From Wenzhouxiangella sp. (lineage in GTDB: Bacteria; Pseudomonadota; Gammaproteobacteria; Xanthomonadales; Wenzhouxiangellaceae): a stretch of DNA of 16,008 bases. The notes under the pieces were generated by a model, which was not told where the DNA came from, did no database searches, and saw only the letters and a list, made by a program, of their open reading frames with translations. This document shows positions 6,643 to 14,248 of the stretch, piece by piece; position 1 is the stretch's first letter; each line of letters starts with the position of its first letter. The stretch lies in assembly GCA_007127425.1 (NCBI GenBank), contig SKZJ01000309.1, positions 1 to 16,008 of the forward strand. Direction: 5' to 3'. The position numbers and the translations under genes are program-made.

Positions 6643-9381
6643 ATGCCCAGTGGGAAGGGGAGCCGCTTGGTTTTTCTGCGTTTATTTATTGCCTTCGGGT
6701 TGGCGGCTGCAGCGCTGCAGCCCGACTGTGTCCGTGCCGGTGAGGAGTCCGGAGAAGCCCTGATCGTCTCCCAGGATCATTCCTGGCCGCCTTTCGCCTT
6801 CCGCAACGACCGGGGTGAGCCGGAGGGCTTGCTGATCGATCTGTGGCAGGAGCTGGCCGTTCACATGCAGCGGCCGGTGGTGTTCGAGTTGGTCGACTGG
6901 CCGGACACCATTACGCAGGTCGCCGAGGGGGATGCCCACGTTCACGGCGGGCTGTTCCGCTCCAGCGAGCGTGAGGAATTGCTGGATTTCTCCTCTGAGC
7001 TCATTCCGTTGAGTACATTTCTGTTCGTCGAGGCCTCCCTGCCGGTGCTGAGTGCCGATGATCTGGTGGCAACCGAGGTCGGGGTGGTTGCCGCTTCGAT
7101 GGAACTGGAGCACATGCGTGAGCACCTCCCGCAGGTTCCCCTGCGCATATACGACAACAACGAACGCATGGTCCGCGCCGCCCTGGAAGGCGAGGTGTCT
7201 GCTTTCGTCGCCGATTACCCGGTGGGCATGTACTTGCTCGACATGAATCGGGCACCGTCTGCATTCCGGCCCCTCACCCGTCTGTACCAGAGTTCGTTGC
7301 GTGCCGCGGTTCGCGGCGGAGACCGCGAGTTGCTCGAAGAGGTCAATGCCTCGTTGGGCCGACTCGACGAGGCCGATCTGCGGCGCCTGATGCAGCGCTG
7401 GATGCGCAGTGAACCGGTGGAGGTCTTGCCGCCCTGGCTATTGCCGGCTGTGATCGCAGGCGCCCTGGTACTGGTCCTGCTGGTCTACGCCGTGTTCTTG
7501 CTCCGTCAGCGCCGCGTGCTGGAGCGCGAAGTCGCCGAGCGTACTCGACAGCTGGCTGAACAGGAACGCCTGTTTCGCACCCTGTTCGAGAGCGCGGGGG
7601 CGGGCATCTTCATGCTCAAGGGTGACCGCTTCACGGCGGTCAACAACGCCCTGGTCGAGCTGTCAGGCTACACGCGAGAGGAACTGATGGCCCATGAGCT
7701 TGCCGATCTGGTGCATCCCGAAGACCGCGAGCTGGTGATGGACCGTGCCCGTGCGCGGCAACGCGGGGAAGACGTGCCACGCCAGTACCAGTATCGAATC
7801 CTGCGCGCCGACGGTGAGGTGCGCTGGGTCGAGTTGACCGCCGATGTGGCATTCCTGCACCAGGGGCCGGTGACCGTGGGCACGCTGTACGACCTGACCG
7901 GGCATCACCGTCTCGAACAGCAGTTGCGCGCCAGTGAAAGCCGATACCGCATGCTGGTCGAGAATGCCAGCGACATCGTTTTCCTGCTCTCGACCGATGG
8001 CCGATTTGAGTATATTTCGCCCAACGTGGACGGCATGCTCGGATACTCGGTCGAGGAAGTCGAAGGGCGAAGCCTGAAGGAATTTGTTCATCCTGACGAG
8101 GTGGCTGGCGTTCACCGACTGGTGGAGAGGGTTATCCAACCGGGCGAGCGGGTCGATGATTTCGAGTTCCGGATGCGACATCGGGACGGGCACTATCGCT
8201 GGTATTCATCCAATGCGGCGCCCATGCAGGGGGACGGGGATCGGGTCAAAGGTATTTCGGGAATCGCCCGTGACATCAGTGACCACCGAGCCGCCGAGAC
8301 CGAACGGCGTCGGCAGCATGAATTCAGGCGCCTGATCGCCGAGATTTCCACCGACATCCTCAATGCCCCGATCAATCGCATCGGTGAGGTCATGGAGCGC
8401 ATGCTGGAGCGGCTTGGGCGCTTCTTCGGAGTTGATCGTGCCTATGTCTATCGCATCGGTGATGACGGAGAGGCCGTTTACCTGGTTCACGAGTGGTGCG
8501 CCGAGCATATTGAGCCGACCGACAAGTCCAAGGCGGTGCTGTGGAAGCGCGAGTATCCGTGGTGGTTCGAGCGTGCCCTGGAACATATGCGGGGCAATGA
8601 GCCGTTCTACATCCGGTCAGTCGGGGATCTGCTGGCAGAGGCCGGGAACGAGCGCGAACTATTCGAATCGCAGGATGTGTCCAGCCTGGTCAGCATGCAG
8701 TTGCGTTCCGGCAACGAAATGATTGGCTTCTTTGGGTTCGACTCCTGCAAGCCACGCACGTGGGAGCGCGAACTTGATACCTTGCTGGTCGTGCTGGCCA
8801 ATCTTCTGTCCGACGTGTTCGAAAAGATGCGCCTTGAACAGGAGTTGACACGCAGCTCCATCACCGATCCGTTGACGGGGCTTTACAACCGGCGCTACTT
8901 GCTGGCTCGACTTGGTCGGGCCATTGATCGGTACAGGAATGATCGCACGCCTTTCGCACTGGCCATGTTCGATATTGATCATTTCAAGCGCCTCAACGAC
9001 ACCTACGGTCATCTGGCCGGCGATGCCGTACTCGAGGAGTTGGCGCAATTGGTCAGCGAGTCGTCGCGTAGCGATGATGTCATTGGCCGTTACGGCGGTG
9101 AGGAATTCATGATCCTGTTGCAGGATATCGATCCCGATAACGCGAGGGTTGCCGTGGAGCGGGTGTTGTCTTCCATTCACGACCACCGTTTCCTGCAGAG
9201 CGAAGGGGGTTACCGCATCACGGCCAGCGGTGGACTGGCGGCGGCCACTGAGTTTGAAACGGTTACGCTGAACGCTGACAGCCTGATCGGCCGTGCCGAC
9301 CAGCGGCTCTACCGGGCCAAGAAAGCGGGCCGCAATCGGCTGGTCTGGTTCGAAGATCCTTCAGCGGGTTCCGGCCGGTGA
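6643..9381 (+). CDS. Membrane-bound diguanylate cyclase with periplasmic SBP_bac_3 sensor (SBP-TM-PAS-PAS-GAF-GGDEF)
   Basis: This protein makes cyclic di-GMP from two GTP in response to a periplasmic ligand (912 residues). The order is: signal peptide (about 1-32); a bacterial extracellular solute-binding domain, family 3 (about 36-255); one transmembrane helix (265-288); PAS1 (about 309-425); PAS2 (431-550); GAF (about 565-735); GGDEF (738-905). The binding domain keeps R110 in SSEREELLDFS and D191 in VADYPVG, at the positions that hold the carboxylate and amino groups of amino acids in this family, so an amino-acid-like ligand is plausible. The cyclase is intact: metal-binding D777 in FDIDHF, GGEEF at 818-822, and the product-inhibition RxxD site (RSDD, 809-812). 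There is no EAL domain. A TTG at 6667, just after AAGGGGAG, is an alternative start; the ATG at 6643 has no clear ribosome-binding site. The stop overlaps the convergent ATPase gene. Confidence 0.9.
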   Translation: MPSGKGSRLVFLRLFIAFGLAAAALQPDCVRAGEESGEALIVSQDHSWPPFAFRNDRGEPEGLLIDLWQELAVHMQRPVVFELVDWPDTITQVAEGDAHVHGGLFRSSEREELLDFSSELIPLSTFLFVEASLPVLSADDLVATEVGVVAASMELEHMREHLPQVPLRIYDNNERMVRAALEGEVSAFVADYPVGMYLLDMNRAPSAFRPLTRLYQSSLRAAVRGGDRELLEEVNASLGRLDEADLRRLMQRWMRSEPVEVLPPWLLPAVIAGALVLVLLVYAVFLLRQRRVLEREVAERTRQLAEQERLFRTLFESAGAGIFMLKGDRFTAVNNALVELSGYTREELMAHELADLVHPEDRELVMDRARARQRGEDVPRQYQYRILRADGEVRWVELTADVAFLHQGPVTVGTLYDLTGHHRLEQQLRASESRYRMLVENASDIVFLLSTDGRFEYISPNVDGMLGYSVEEVEGRSLKEFVHPDEVAGVHRLVERVIQPGERVDDFEFRMRHRDGHYRWYSSNAAPMQGDGDRVKGISGIARDISDHRAAETERRRQHEFRRLIAEISTDILNAPINRIGEVMERMLERLGRFFGVDRAYVYRIGDDGEAVYLVHEWCAEHIEPTDKSKAVLWKREYPWWFERALEHMRGNEPFYIRSVGDLLAEAGNERELFESQDVSSLVSMQLRSGNEMIGFFGFDSCKPRTWERELDTLLVVLANLLSDVFEKMRLEQELTRSSITDPLTGLYNRRYLLARLGRAIDRYRNDRTPFALAMFDIDHFKRLNDTYGHLAGDAVLEELAQLVSESSRSDDVIGRYGGEEFMILLQDIDPDNARVAVERVLSSIHDHRFLQSEGGYRITASGGLAAATEFETVTLNADSLIGRADQRLYRAKKAGRNRLVWFEDPSAGSGR

Positions 9382-11997
9382 AGCCCAGCCCAGCCCCAGT
9401 GAGCGGGTCAGCAACTTTTCCAGCTCCACCAGTATGAAGACCACGATCGCGAAAGCGACAATCATCACCCAGTAGTCGCCCGGCAGGGCGGCGGTCCCAA
9501 AAATGCGCTGGGCAAAAGGCAGGTAAGTGAACCCGAGCTGCATGGCGATCAGCAAGCCGGCCGTGACCCACGCCCAGGGATTGGCGAACAGATACTTCAG
9601 GGCCAGGCTGGATTCCTGCCAGCGCCGGCAGTTGAATAGGTAGGCAATCTGGCCGGCGACCAGGACGTTAACTGCCATGGTTCGGGCCAGGGCGTCGTTT
9701 TCGGAGGCCTGCAGCACCAGGTCGTAGAGAGTGAAGGCGCCCGCGGTCAGCAGCAGCCCCACCCAGATGACGCGCACGGCCACGAAACTGGTCACCAGGC
9801 CTTGGTTGATGGGGCGTGGCGGGCGGCGCATGACGTTGGCCTCGAGCGGTTCGAACGCCAGTGCCAGCGCCAGCGTGATGGCCGTGGCCATGTTCACCCA
9901 GAGGATCTGTACCGGCGTGATCGGCAACGCCAGTCCGGACAGTACGGCCAGTATGATAACCAGCGACTGGGCGGTGTTGGTCGGCAGCAGGAACAGGATG
10001 GACTTGCGGATATTGTCATAGACGCCACGTCCTTCCTCCACGCCTGCCTTGATGGTCGTGAAGTTGTCGTCGGCCAGCACCATCTCGGCGGCCTGGCGCG
10101 ATGCCTCGGTGCCCTTGATGCCCATGGCGACCCCGATGTCGGCGCGCTTGAGTGCCGGTGCGTCGTTGGCACCGTCGCCGGTCATGGCCACAACCTCGCG
10201 TTTTTCCTGCAGCGCTTTGACCAGCCGGAGCTTGTGTTCCGGTGTTGTGCGGGCGAAAATGTCGGTCTCGACCACGATTCGGGCGAGTTCTTCATCGTCC
10301 ATGCCATCGATGTCGCGCCCGCTGAGGGCCTTCGCACCGTCGTCACCGATCCCGAGTTCACGGGCAATGGCCACCGCGGTGGCGGCGTGGTCGCCCGTGA
10401 TCATCTTGATCCGGATGCCGGCCTCCTGGCATTCGCGCACGGCGGCGGGTACTTCCTCGCGTGGCGGATCGGCAAACCCCACAAGGCCGAGCAGGGACAG
10501 TTGCTCGAGGTTGTCATCGGGCTTGAGCTTGCCGAAGTCGTCCGGGACCTCACGTTCGGCAATCGCCAGCACTCGCAGGCCTTCGCCGGTCAACCTGTCC
10601 AGTTGCTCTTGCCAATAGTCGTGATCCAGAGCGGCGTGATCGTCCTGTGTTTGCTGTCGGTCGCACAGGTCCAGCACCGCCTCCGGGGCGCCCTTGACAC
10701 TGATCAGTCCCGGCGTGTGCACCGCCATGAACTTGTGGTCGGACGAAAACGGAATCATGCCCAGACGCTTGTGTTTCTTACGAAGCGCTTCGATATCCAG
10801 ATCGCCGGCCTCGGCCAGTTCGACCAGGGCACGTTCGATCGGGTCTCCGCTGTCGCCGCCGGGCTCGAAATCGTTGCACAGCGCGGCCGCGCGCAGCAGT
10901 GCCTCGATGGTCGGCCCCTCGGCCTGCTCCTGCTCGGGGTGAAAATCGGAGTCGGGCAGGGCAACGTGACGCGCCTTGAGTTCGTTGCGGGTCAGCGTGC
11001 CGGTCTTGTCGCTGCAGATGGTGTTGACCGATCCCAGCGTCTCGACCGCTGGCAATCTGCGGATAATGGCCTTGCGCTCGGCCATCTTGCGTACGCCCAC
11101 CGCCAGTGTGATGGTGATGATGGCCGGGAGGCCTTCGGGAATGGCCGCGACGGCCAGTGCGATACCCGCCAGCAGACCCTCGGCCAAGGGCAGGTCGTGG
11201 ATCAGGGCGCCCAGGGCGATCACCAGCACGGTCAGTACCAGGATGATGAGGGTCAGCCAGCGCCCGAAAATATTGATGCGCTGCAGCAACGGCGTGGTGA
11301 GCTGCTCGACGTGCTGCAGCATGTCGCTGATGCGGCCCAGCTCCGTTTTTTTGCCAGTGACGGCGACCACGCCGTTCGCCTGGCCGTTGGTCGCCATGGA
11401 GCCGGAGTAGATCATCGACCGACGATCGGCCAGGTCGGTGTCCTCCTCGTCGGTTTCGGCGTGCTTTCCGACCGGCAGTGACTCTCCCGTCAGTGCGGCC
11501 TGGTCGACGCGCAGGCCATGAGTTTCGAGCAGGCGGATATCGGCCGGCACGCGGTCGCCGGCTCGCACTTCCACGATATCGCCGGGCACGAGGTCTTCTG
11601 CCGGGATGCTCCGCCATTGCCCGCCCCGACGCACGCGCGCCTTGAGCGCCAGCATCTGGCTGATCGCCTCCATGGCTTTTTCGGCCTTGCCTTCCTGAAT
11701 GAATCCGATGGCGGCATTGATCAACACGACTGCGAGAATCACCGCGGCATCGACCCAGTGATCCAGCATTGCTGCCGCCAGGCCGGCGACCAGCAGGACA
11801 TAGATGAGGACGTTGTGGAACTGGGAAAGAAAGCGCAGCAAGGCTGGCCGGCGCGGAGCGCGGGGCAGGGCGTTGGCGCCGAATTCTTCGAGTCGTGCCG
11901 ACGCTTCGTCCTGTGACAGTCCGCGGTCGGAGCTCGCCAGCTCGTCGAGTGCTTCGTCGGCGCTCAGGGCGTGCCAGTTCAGACGCTTGTCGTTCAT
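9361..11997 (-). CDS. Type II (P2) cation-transporting P-type ATPase, ion uncertain
   Basis: This is an ATP-driven inner-membrane cation pump of 878 residues. It has the N-terminal cation ATPase domain (WHALSADEALDEL), the actuator TGES at 170-173, phosphorylated D330 in DKTGT, KGAPE at 435-439 in the nucleotide domain, TGDGAND at 606-612 in the hinge, and four C-terminal hydrophobic helices. M4 has PEGLP (287-291), as in SERCA/PMR1 Ca2+ pumps. An ungapped comparison of M5-M6 with SERCA, made from memory, keeps N674, N702 and T705 (SERCA N768, N796, T799). SERCA E771 becomes Q677 and D800 becomes A706, so Ca2+ is not assured and Na+, K+ or another ion is possible. GGGAGG lies just before the ATG at 11997. 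The gene is convergent with the diguanylate cyclase and its stop lies inside that gene's end. It is downstream of slyD, but a hairpin stands between. Confidence 0.93.
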   Translation of the reverse strand: MNDKRLNWHALSADEALDELASSDRGLSQDEASARLEEFGANALPRAPRRPALLRFLSQFHNVLIYVLLVAGLAAAMLDHWVDAAVILAVVLINAAIGFIQEGKAEKAMEAISQMLALKARVRRGGQWRSIPAEDLVPGDIVEVRAGDRVPADIRLLETHGLRVDQAALTGESLPVGKHAETDEEDTDLADRRSMIYSGSMATNGQANGVVAVTGKKTELGRISDMLQHVEQLTTPLLQRINIFGRWLTLIILVLTVLVIALGALIHDLPLAEGLLAGIALAVAAIPEGLPAIITITLAVGVRKMAERKAIIRRLPAVETLGSVNTICSDKTGTLTRNELKARHVALPDSDFHPEQEQAEGPTIEALLRAAALCNDFEPGGDSGDPIERALVELAEAGDLDIEALRKKHKRLGMIPFSSDHKFMAVHTPGLISVKGAPEAVLDLCDRQQTQDDHAALDHDYWQEQLDRLTGEGLRVLAIAEREVPDDFGKLKPDDNLEQLSLLGLVGFADPPREEVPAAVRECQEAGIRIKMITGDHAATAVAIARELGIGDDGAKALSGRDIDGMDDEELARIVVETDIFARTTPEHKLRLVKALQEKREVVAMTGDGANDAPALKRADIGVAMGIKGTEASRQAAEMVLADDNFTTIKAGVEEGRGVYDNIRKSILFLLPTNTAQSLVIILAVLSGLALPITPVQILWVNMATAITLALALAFEPLEANVMRRPPRPINQGLVTSFVAVRVIWVGLLLTAGAFTLYDLVLQASENDALARTMAVNVLVAGQIAYLFNCRRWQESSLALKYLFANPWAWVTAGLLIAMQLGFTYLPFAQRIFGTAALPGDYWVMIVAFAIVVFILVELEKLLTRSLGLGWASPAGTR

Positions 11998-12094
11998 CCG
12001 CCTCCCTTCTACTGAATCGACTCTTCAGGGCATGTTAGCGGATAACGGTGCAACTGGAAGCAAGGAAGGAGTTCTCTGGATCACTCTGCACAAT

Positions 12095-12121
12095 GAACGG
12101 GAGCGGAGTCCGCTCCCGTTC
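12095..12121 (-). terminator. Perfect 13-bp inverted repeat downstream of slyD, likely terminator
   Basis: GAACGGGAGCGGA at 12095-12107 and its exact complement at 12109-12121 flank a single base, so the innermost pairs must open to form the loop. On the minus strand it begins 17 bases after the slyD stop, and only a short, T-poor run (TTCATTG) follows. It separates slyD from the ATPase gene, about 100 bases further on. Confidence 0.6.
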
Positions 12122-12138
12122 GCTATGGTGAAGCAGAC

Positions 12139-12606
12139 TCAGCCCGCTTCGACCGTGCCCTGCTGAATCTCGGCTTCAGTCGCCTCGCGGATGCCCTTGA
12201 TGGCCACCTTGAAGTTGAGCGCCTTGCCGGCCAGCATATGGTTGCCGTCGACGGTCACGGTGTCGTCGCCTACTTCGCGTACCACCACGTTCATCGGGCC
12301 GGCGTTGGATTCTGCGCGGAAGCTCATGCCTGGCTCGACCTTGTCGACGCCGGCGAAGGCATCACGCGGTACGTCCTGTACCAGTTCGTCCCGGTACGGG
12401 CCGTAGCCTTCTTCGGGCTGGACAGCCACGTCGAGTTCGTCACCTTCGGAAGCACCCTCGATGGCCTTCTCCAGGCCGGGAATGATGTTCTGGTGGCCGT
12501 GCAGGTACACCAGCGGCTCGCGGCCCTCGGAAGTGTCGATGACCTGACCGTCGTCGCCGGTAAGCGTGTAATCGATGGAAACGACGGTGTTCTGGGAAAT
12601 TTGCAT
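12139..12606 (-). CDS. slyD: FKBP-type peptidyl-prolyl isomerase, SlyD-like, without His-rich tail
   Basis: This is a cytosolic cis-trans prolyl isomerase and folding helper of 155 residues. The FKBP domain is split in the SlyD way: an N-terminal strand NTVVSIDYTLTGDDGQVIDTS, then LVYLHGHQNIIPGLEKAIEG (about 32-51), and the return segment DGNHMLAGKALNFKVAIKGI near the end. The insert-in-flap chaperone domain lies between (about 68-120, from PEEGYGPYRDEL through the RAESNAGPMNVVVREV strands). The residues around GNHMLAGK match SlyD/SlpA-type proteins. E. coli SlyD (196 aa) has a Cys/His-rich nickel-binding tail that supports hydrogenase maturation. Here the chain stops at QQGTVEAG, so that nickel role is unlikely. 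The ATG at 12606 is preceded by only a weak GGAA. An extended -10-like element lies about 30 bases upstream, beside the 7-bp repeat element. Confidence 0.92.
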   Translation of the reverse strand: MQISQNTVVSIDYTLTGDDGQVIDTSEGREPLVYLHGHQNIIPGLEKAIEGASEGDELDVAVQPEEGYGPYRDELVQDVPRDAFAGVDKVEPGMSFRAESNAGPMNVVVREVGDDTVTVDGNHMLAGKALNFKVAIKGIREATEAEIQQGTVEAG

Positions 12607-12636
12607 TGATATTCCGTGAGTTGAGATGAACTGACC

Positions 12637-12645
12637 AGTTTAACA
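12637..12645 (-). promoter_or_regulatory. Candidate extended -10 promoter for slyD
   Basis: Read on the minus strand the bases are TGTTAAACT, fitting TGnTATAAT with two hexamer mismatches, about 30 bases before the slyD ATG. No -35 consensus is seen. The upstream promoter face would fall in the 7-bp repeat element at 12648 and beyond. Confidence 0.3.
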
Positions 12646-12647
12646 TG

Positions 12648-12777
12648 GGTGAAAAAGGTAGAAAGGTAGAAAGGTGAACGGTGAAAGGGAAAGGAAGAGC
12701 CTGTCCCATCTCCGGTCTTTCCTTTCACCTTTCACCTTTCACCTTTTACCTTTTACCTTTTACCTTTCACGTTCACG
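12648..12777. repeat. Inverted array of 7-bp units between yfcC and slyD
   Basis: The right arm at 12721-12769 is seven perfect 7-bp units in tandem: CCTTTCA three times, CCTTTTA three times, then CCTTTCA once, followed by a degenerate unit to 12777. The left arm (about 12648-12694) carries the complementary unit type (TGAAAGG, TAGAAAGG, TGAACGG) in looser 7-9 bp spacing. The two arms can pair in several registers around a loop of about 22 bases (12695-12716). The yfcC stop codon (12773-12775, minus strand) falls in the degenerate last unit. The whole element fills the 166-base gap apart from the slyD leader. It could act as a 3' RNA structure or a variable-number repeat; no function is known to me. 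Confidence 0.85.
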
Positions 12778-14248
12778 AATACCCGATCGCCACCGCAACC
12801 CCGATAAAGCTCAGCGCCAGTAGCACGTAGATGCCGAGCATCGGCAGCACCCAGCGGGCCCAGATGGCCCAGTCGATACGGGCCGCACCCAACACCCCCA
12901 TCAGGGTGGCCGAGGTGGGGATGATGAGGTTGGTCAGGCTGTCGCCGAGCTGGAAGCAGAGTACGGTCACCTGGCGGGTCACGCCGACCAGATCGCCGAG
13001 CGGGGCCATCAGCGGCATGGTCAGTGCGGCCTGGCCCGAACCCGAGGGCACCAGGAAGTTGATCAGCGCCTGGACGAAGAACATCAGCCAGGCCGAAATC
13101 ATTTCCGGCACGTGCGCCAGCCCGGAGGCGAGCACGAACAGGATGGTGTTCATGACCGAGGGCTGGGCCGGGTCGGTGCCCCCGAGCAGCAGCACCAGGC
13201 CCTTGGCCAGCCCGACGACCAGCACGGCCGGAATCAGGCTGGCCGCCCCTTCTCGGAAAGCGCGGGCCTGACGGTTGGCATCCATCCGGTGGGTGCCCGG
13301 CAGCAGGTAGAGCAGGCCGACGGCCAGGCCGATGGTGAAGAACTGGGCGGCGATCTCGGGGATGAAGTACTGATGCACGGTTACGCCCCAGATCACCCAG
13401 GCAATGCCGGCCAAGATCATCAGCAAGGCGGCGGCATCGCGCCAGCCGAAGTGGCCGTTCGTCTCCGTCGTCGTTTCACTGTCGCGGAAGTAGTGATCGG
13501 ACTCATGCACCGGGGAGCATTCCGGGTTGGCGCGCACGCGCCGCGCCCACCAGATGGTGATGGCCATGCCGACCAGGGTAAATACTGTCCACATCACCAC
13601 CCGCAGCGGCGCACCGGAGAGCAGCGGCACGTCGGCGATGCCCTGGGCGATGGCGACGTTGAAGGGGTTCATCCAGCTCGCAGCGAAGCCCACCCGACTG
13701 GCGACGAAAGTGACCATCACCGCGGTGATGGCGTCGTAGCCCAGTCGCACGATGATCGGCGCGAGCAGGATGACGAAGGCAATGGTCTCCTCGCTCATGC
13801 CGAAAATCGCCCCACCCAGCGAGAACAGGAAGAACAGCAGCGGCAGGATGACGATCGGGTCTTTTTCGGTACGGCTGATCAGGGCGCGAATGCCGCGGTC
13901 GATGCAGCCGGTTTTCATGATGATGCCGAAGGCACCGCCAATGACCAGCAGAAAGCCCATGATGCCAATGGCTGCCGAGTAGCGCGAACCGGAAACCAGA
14001 CCCTCGAACGGCGCATTGAGGAAGCCGGTGCGCTCCGGGTCGGCATTGAACAGGGGGGTGCCCGGTGGCCCGTCGTCACCGAGCTCGAAACTGGACAACT
14101 CCACCGGCAGGACCTGGTCGTCGGCATCGACTTCGACCTGGAAACTCCCGGCCGGCACGATGAAGCTCAGTGCGACCAGAACCAGGGCCACCCAGAACAG
14201 GATGACCAGCGTGTCGGGTGTTTTGCGAGCAGTCTCCGGTTGACTCAT
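12773..14248 (-). CDS. yfcC: YfcC/DcuC-family (PF03606) membrane carrier
   Basis: This is an inner-membrane carrier of 491 residues with about 12 hydrophobic segments. It belongs to the C4-dicarboxylate anaerobic carrier-like family, which includes YfcC and relatives annotated as basic amino acid or dicarboxylate antiporters. Signatures seen include GGAIFGMSEETIAFVILL, FAASWMNPFNVAIAQGIADVP, and the re-entrant-type FLVPSGSGQAALTMPLMAPLGDLVG followed by GDSLTNLIIPTSATLMG. A soluble acidic stretch lies between the first two helices (about 41-75) and a second between helices near residues 245-270. The substrate is not readable. The frame extends upstream to 14311, but the ATG at 14248 is the right start: it overlaps the stop of the AidB-like gene as ATGA, implying translational coupling, and gives the normal family N-terminus (MSQPETARKTPDTLVILFW). 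Its stop lies in the 7-bp repeat element. Confidence 0.9.
   Translation of the reverse strand: MSQPETARKTPDTLVILFWVALVLVALSFIVPAGSFQVEVDADDQVLPVELSSFELGDDGPPGTPLFNADPERTGFLNAPFEGLVSGSRYSAAIGIMGFLLVIGGAFGIIMKTGCIDRGIRALISRTEKDPIVILPLLFFLFSLGGAIFGMSEETIAFVILLAPIIVRLGYDAITAVMVTFVASRVGFAASWMNPFNVAIAQGIADVPLLSGAPLRVVMWTVFTLVGMAITIWWARRVRANPECSPVHESDHYFRDSETTTETNGHFGWRDAAALLMILAGIAWVIWGVTVHQYFIPEIAAQFFTIGLAVGLLYLLPGTHRMDANRQARAFREGAASLIPAVLVVGLAKGLVLLLGGTDPAQPSVMNTILFVLASGLAHVPEMISAWLMFFVQALINFLVPSGSGQAALTMPLMAPLGDLVGVTRQVTVLCFQLGDSLTNLIIPTSATLMGVLGAARIDWAIWARWVLPMLGIYVLLALSFIGVAVAIGYS

Noticed and set aside
9802..11481. Long plus-strand open frame (559 codons) opposite the P-type ATPase
   Set aside because: It is antisense to a gene with every P-type ATPase motif. 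The composition (rich in Gly, Arg, His, Gln) and lack of any recognisable domain mark it as a GC-rich shadow frame.
12648..12777. CRISPR array
   Set aside because: Units of 7 bp lie directly in tandem with no spacers, and there are no cas genes nearby.
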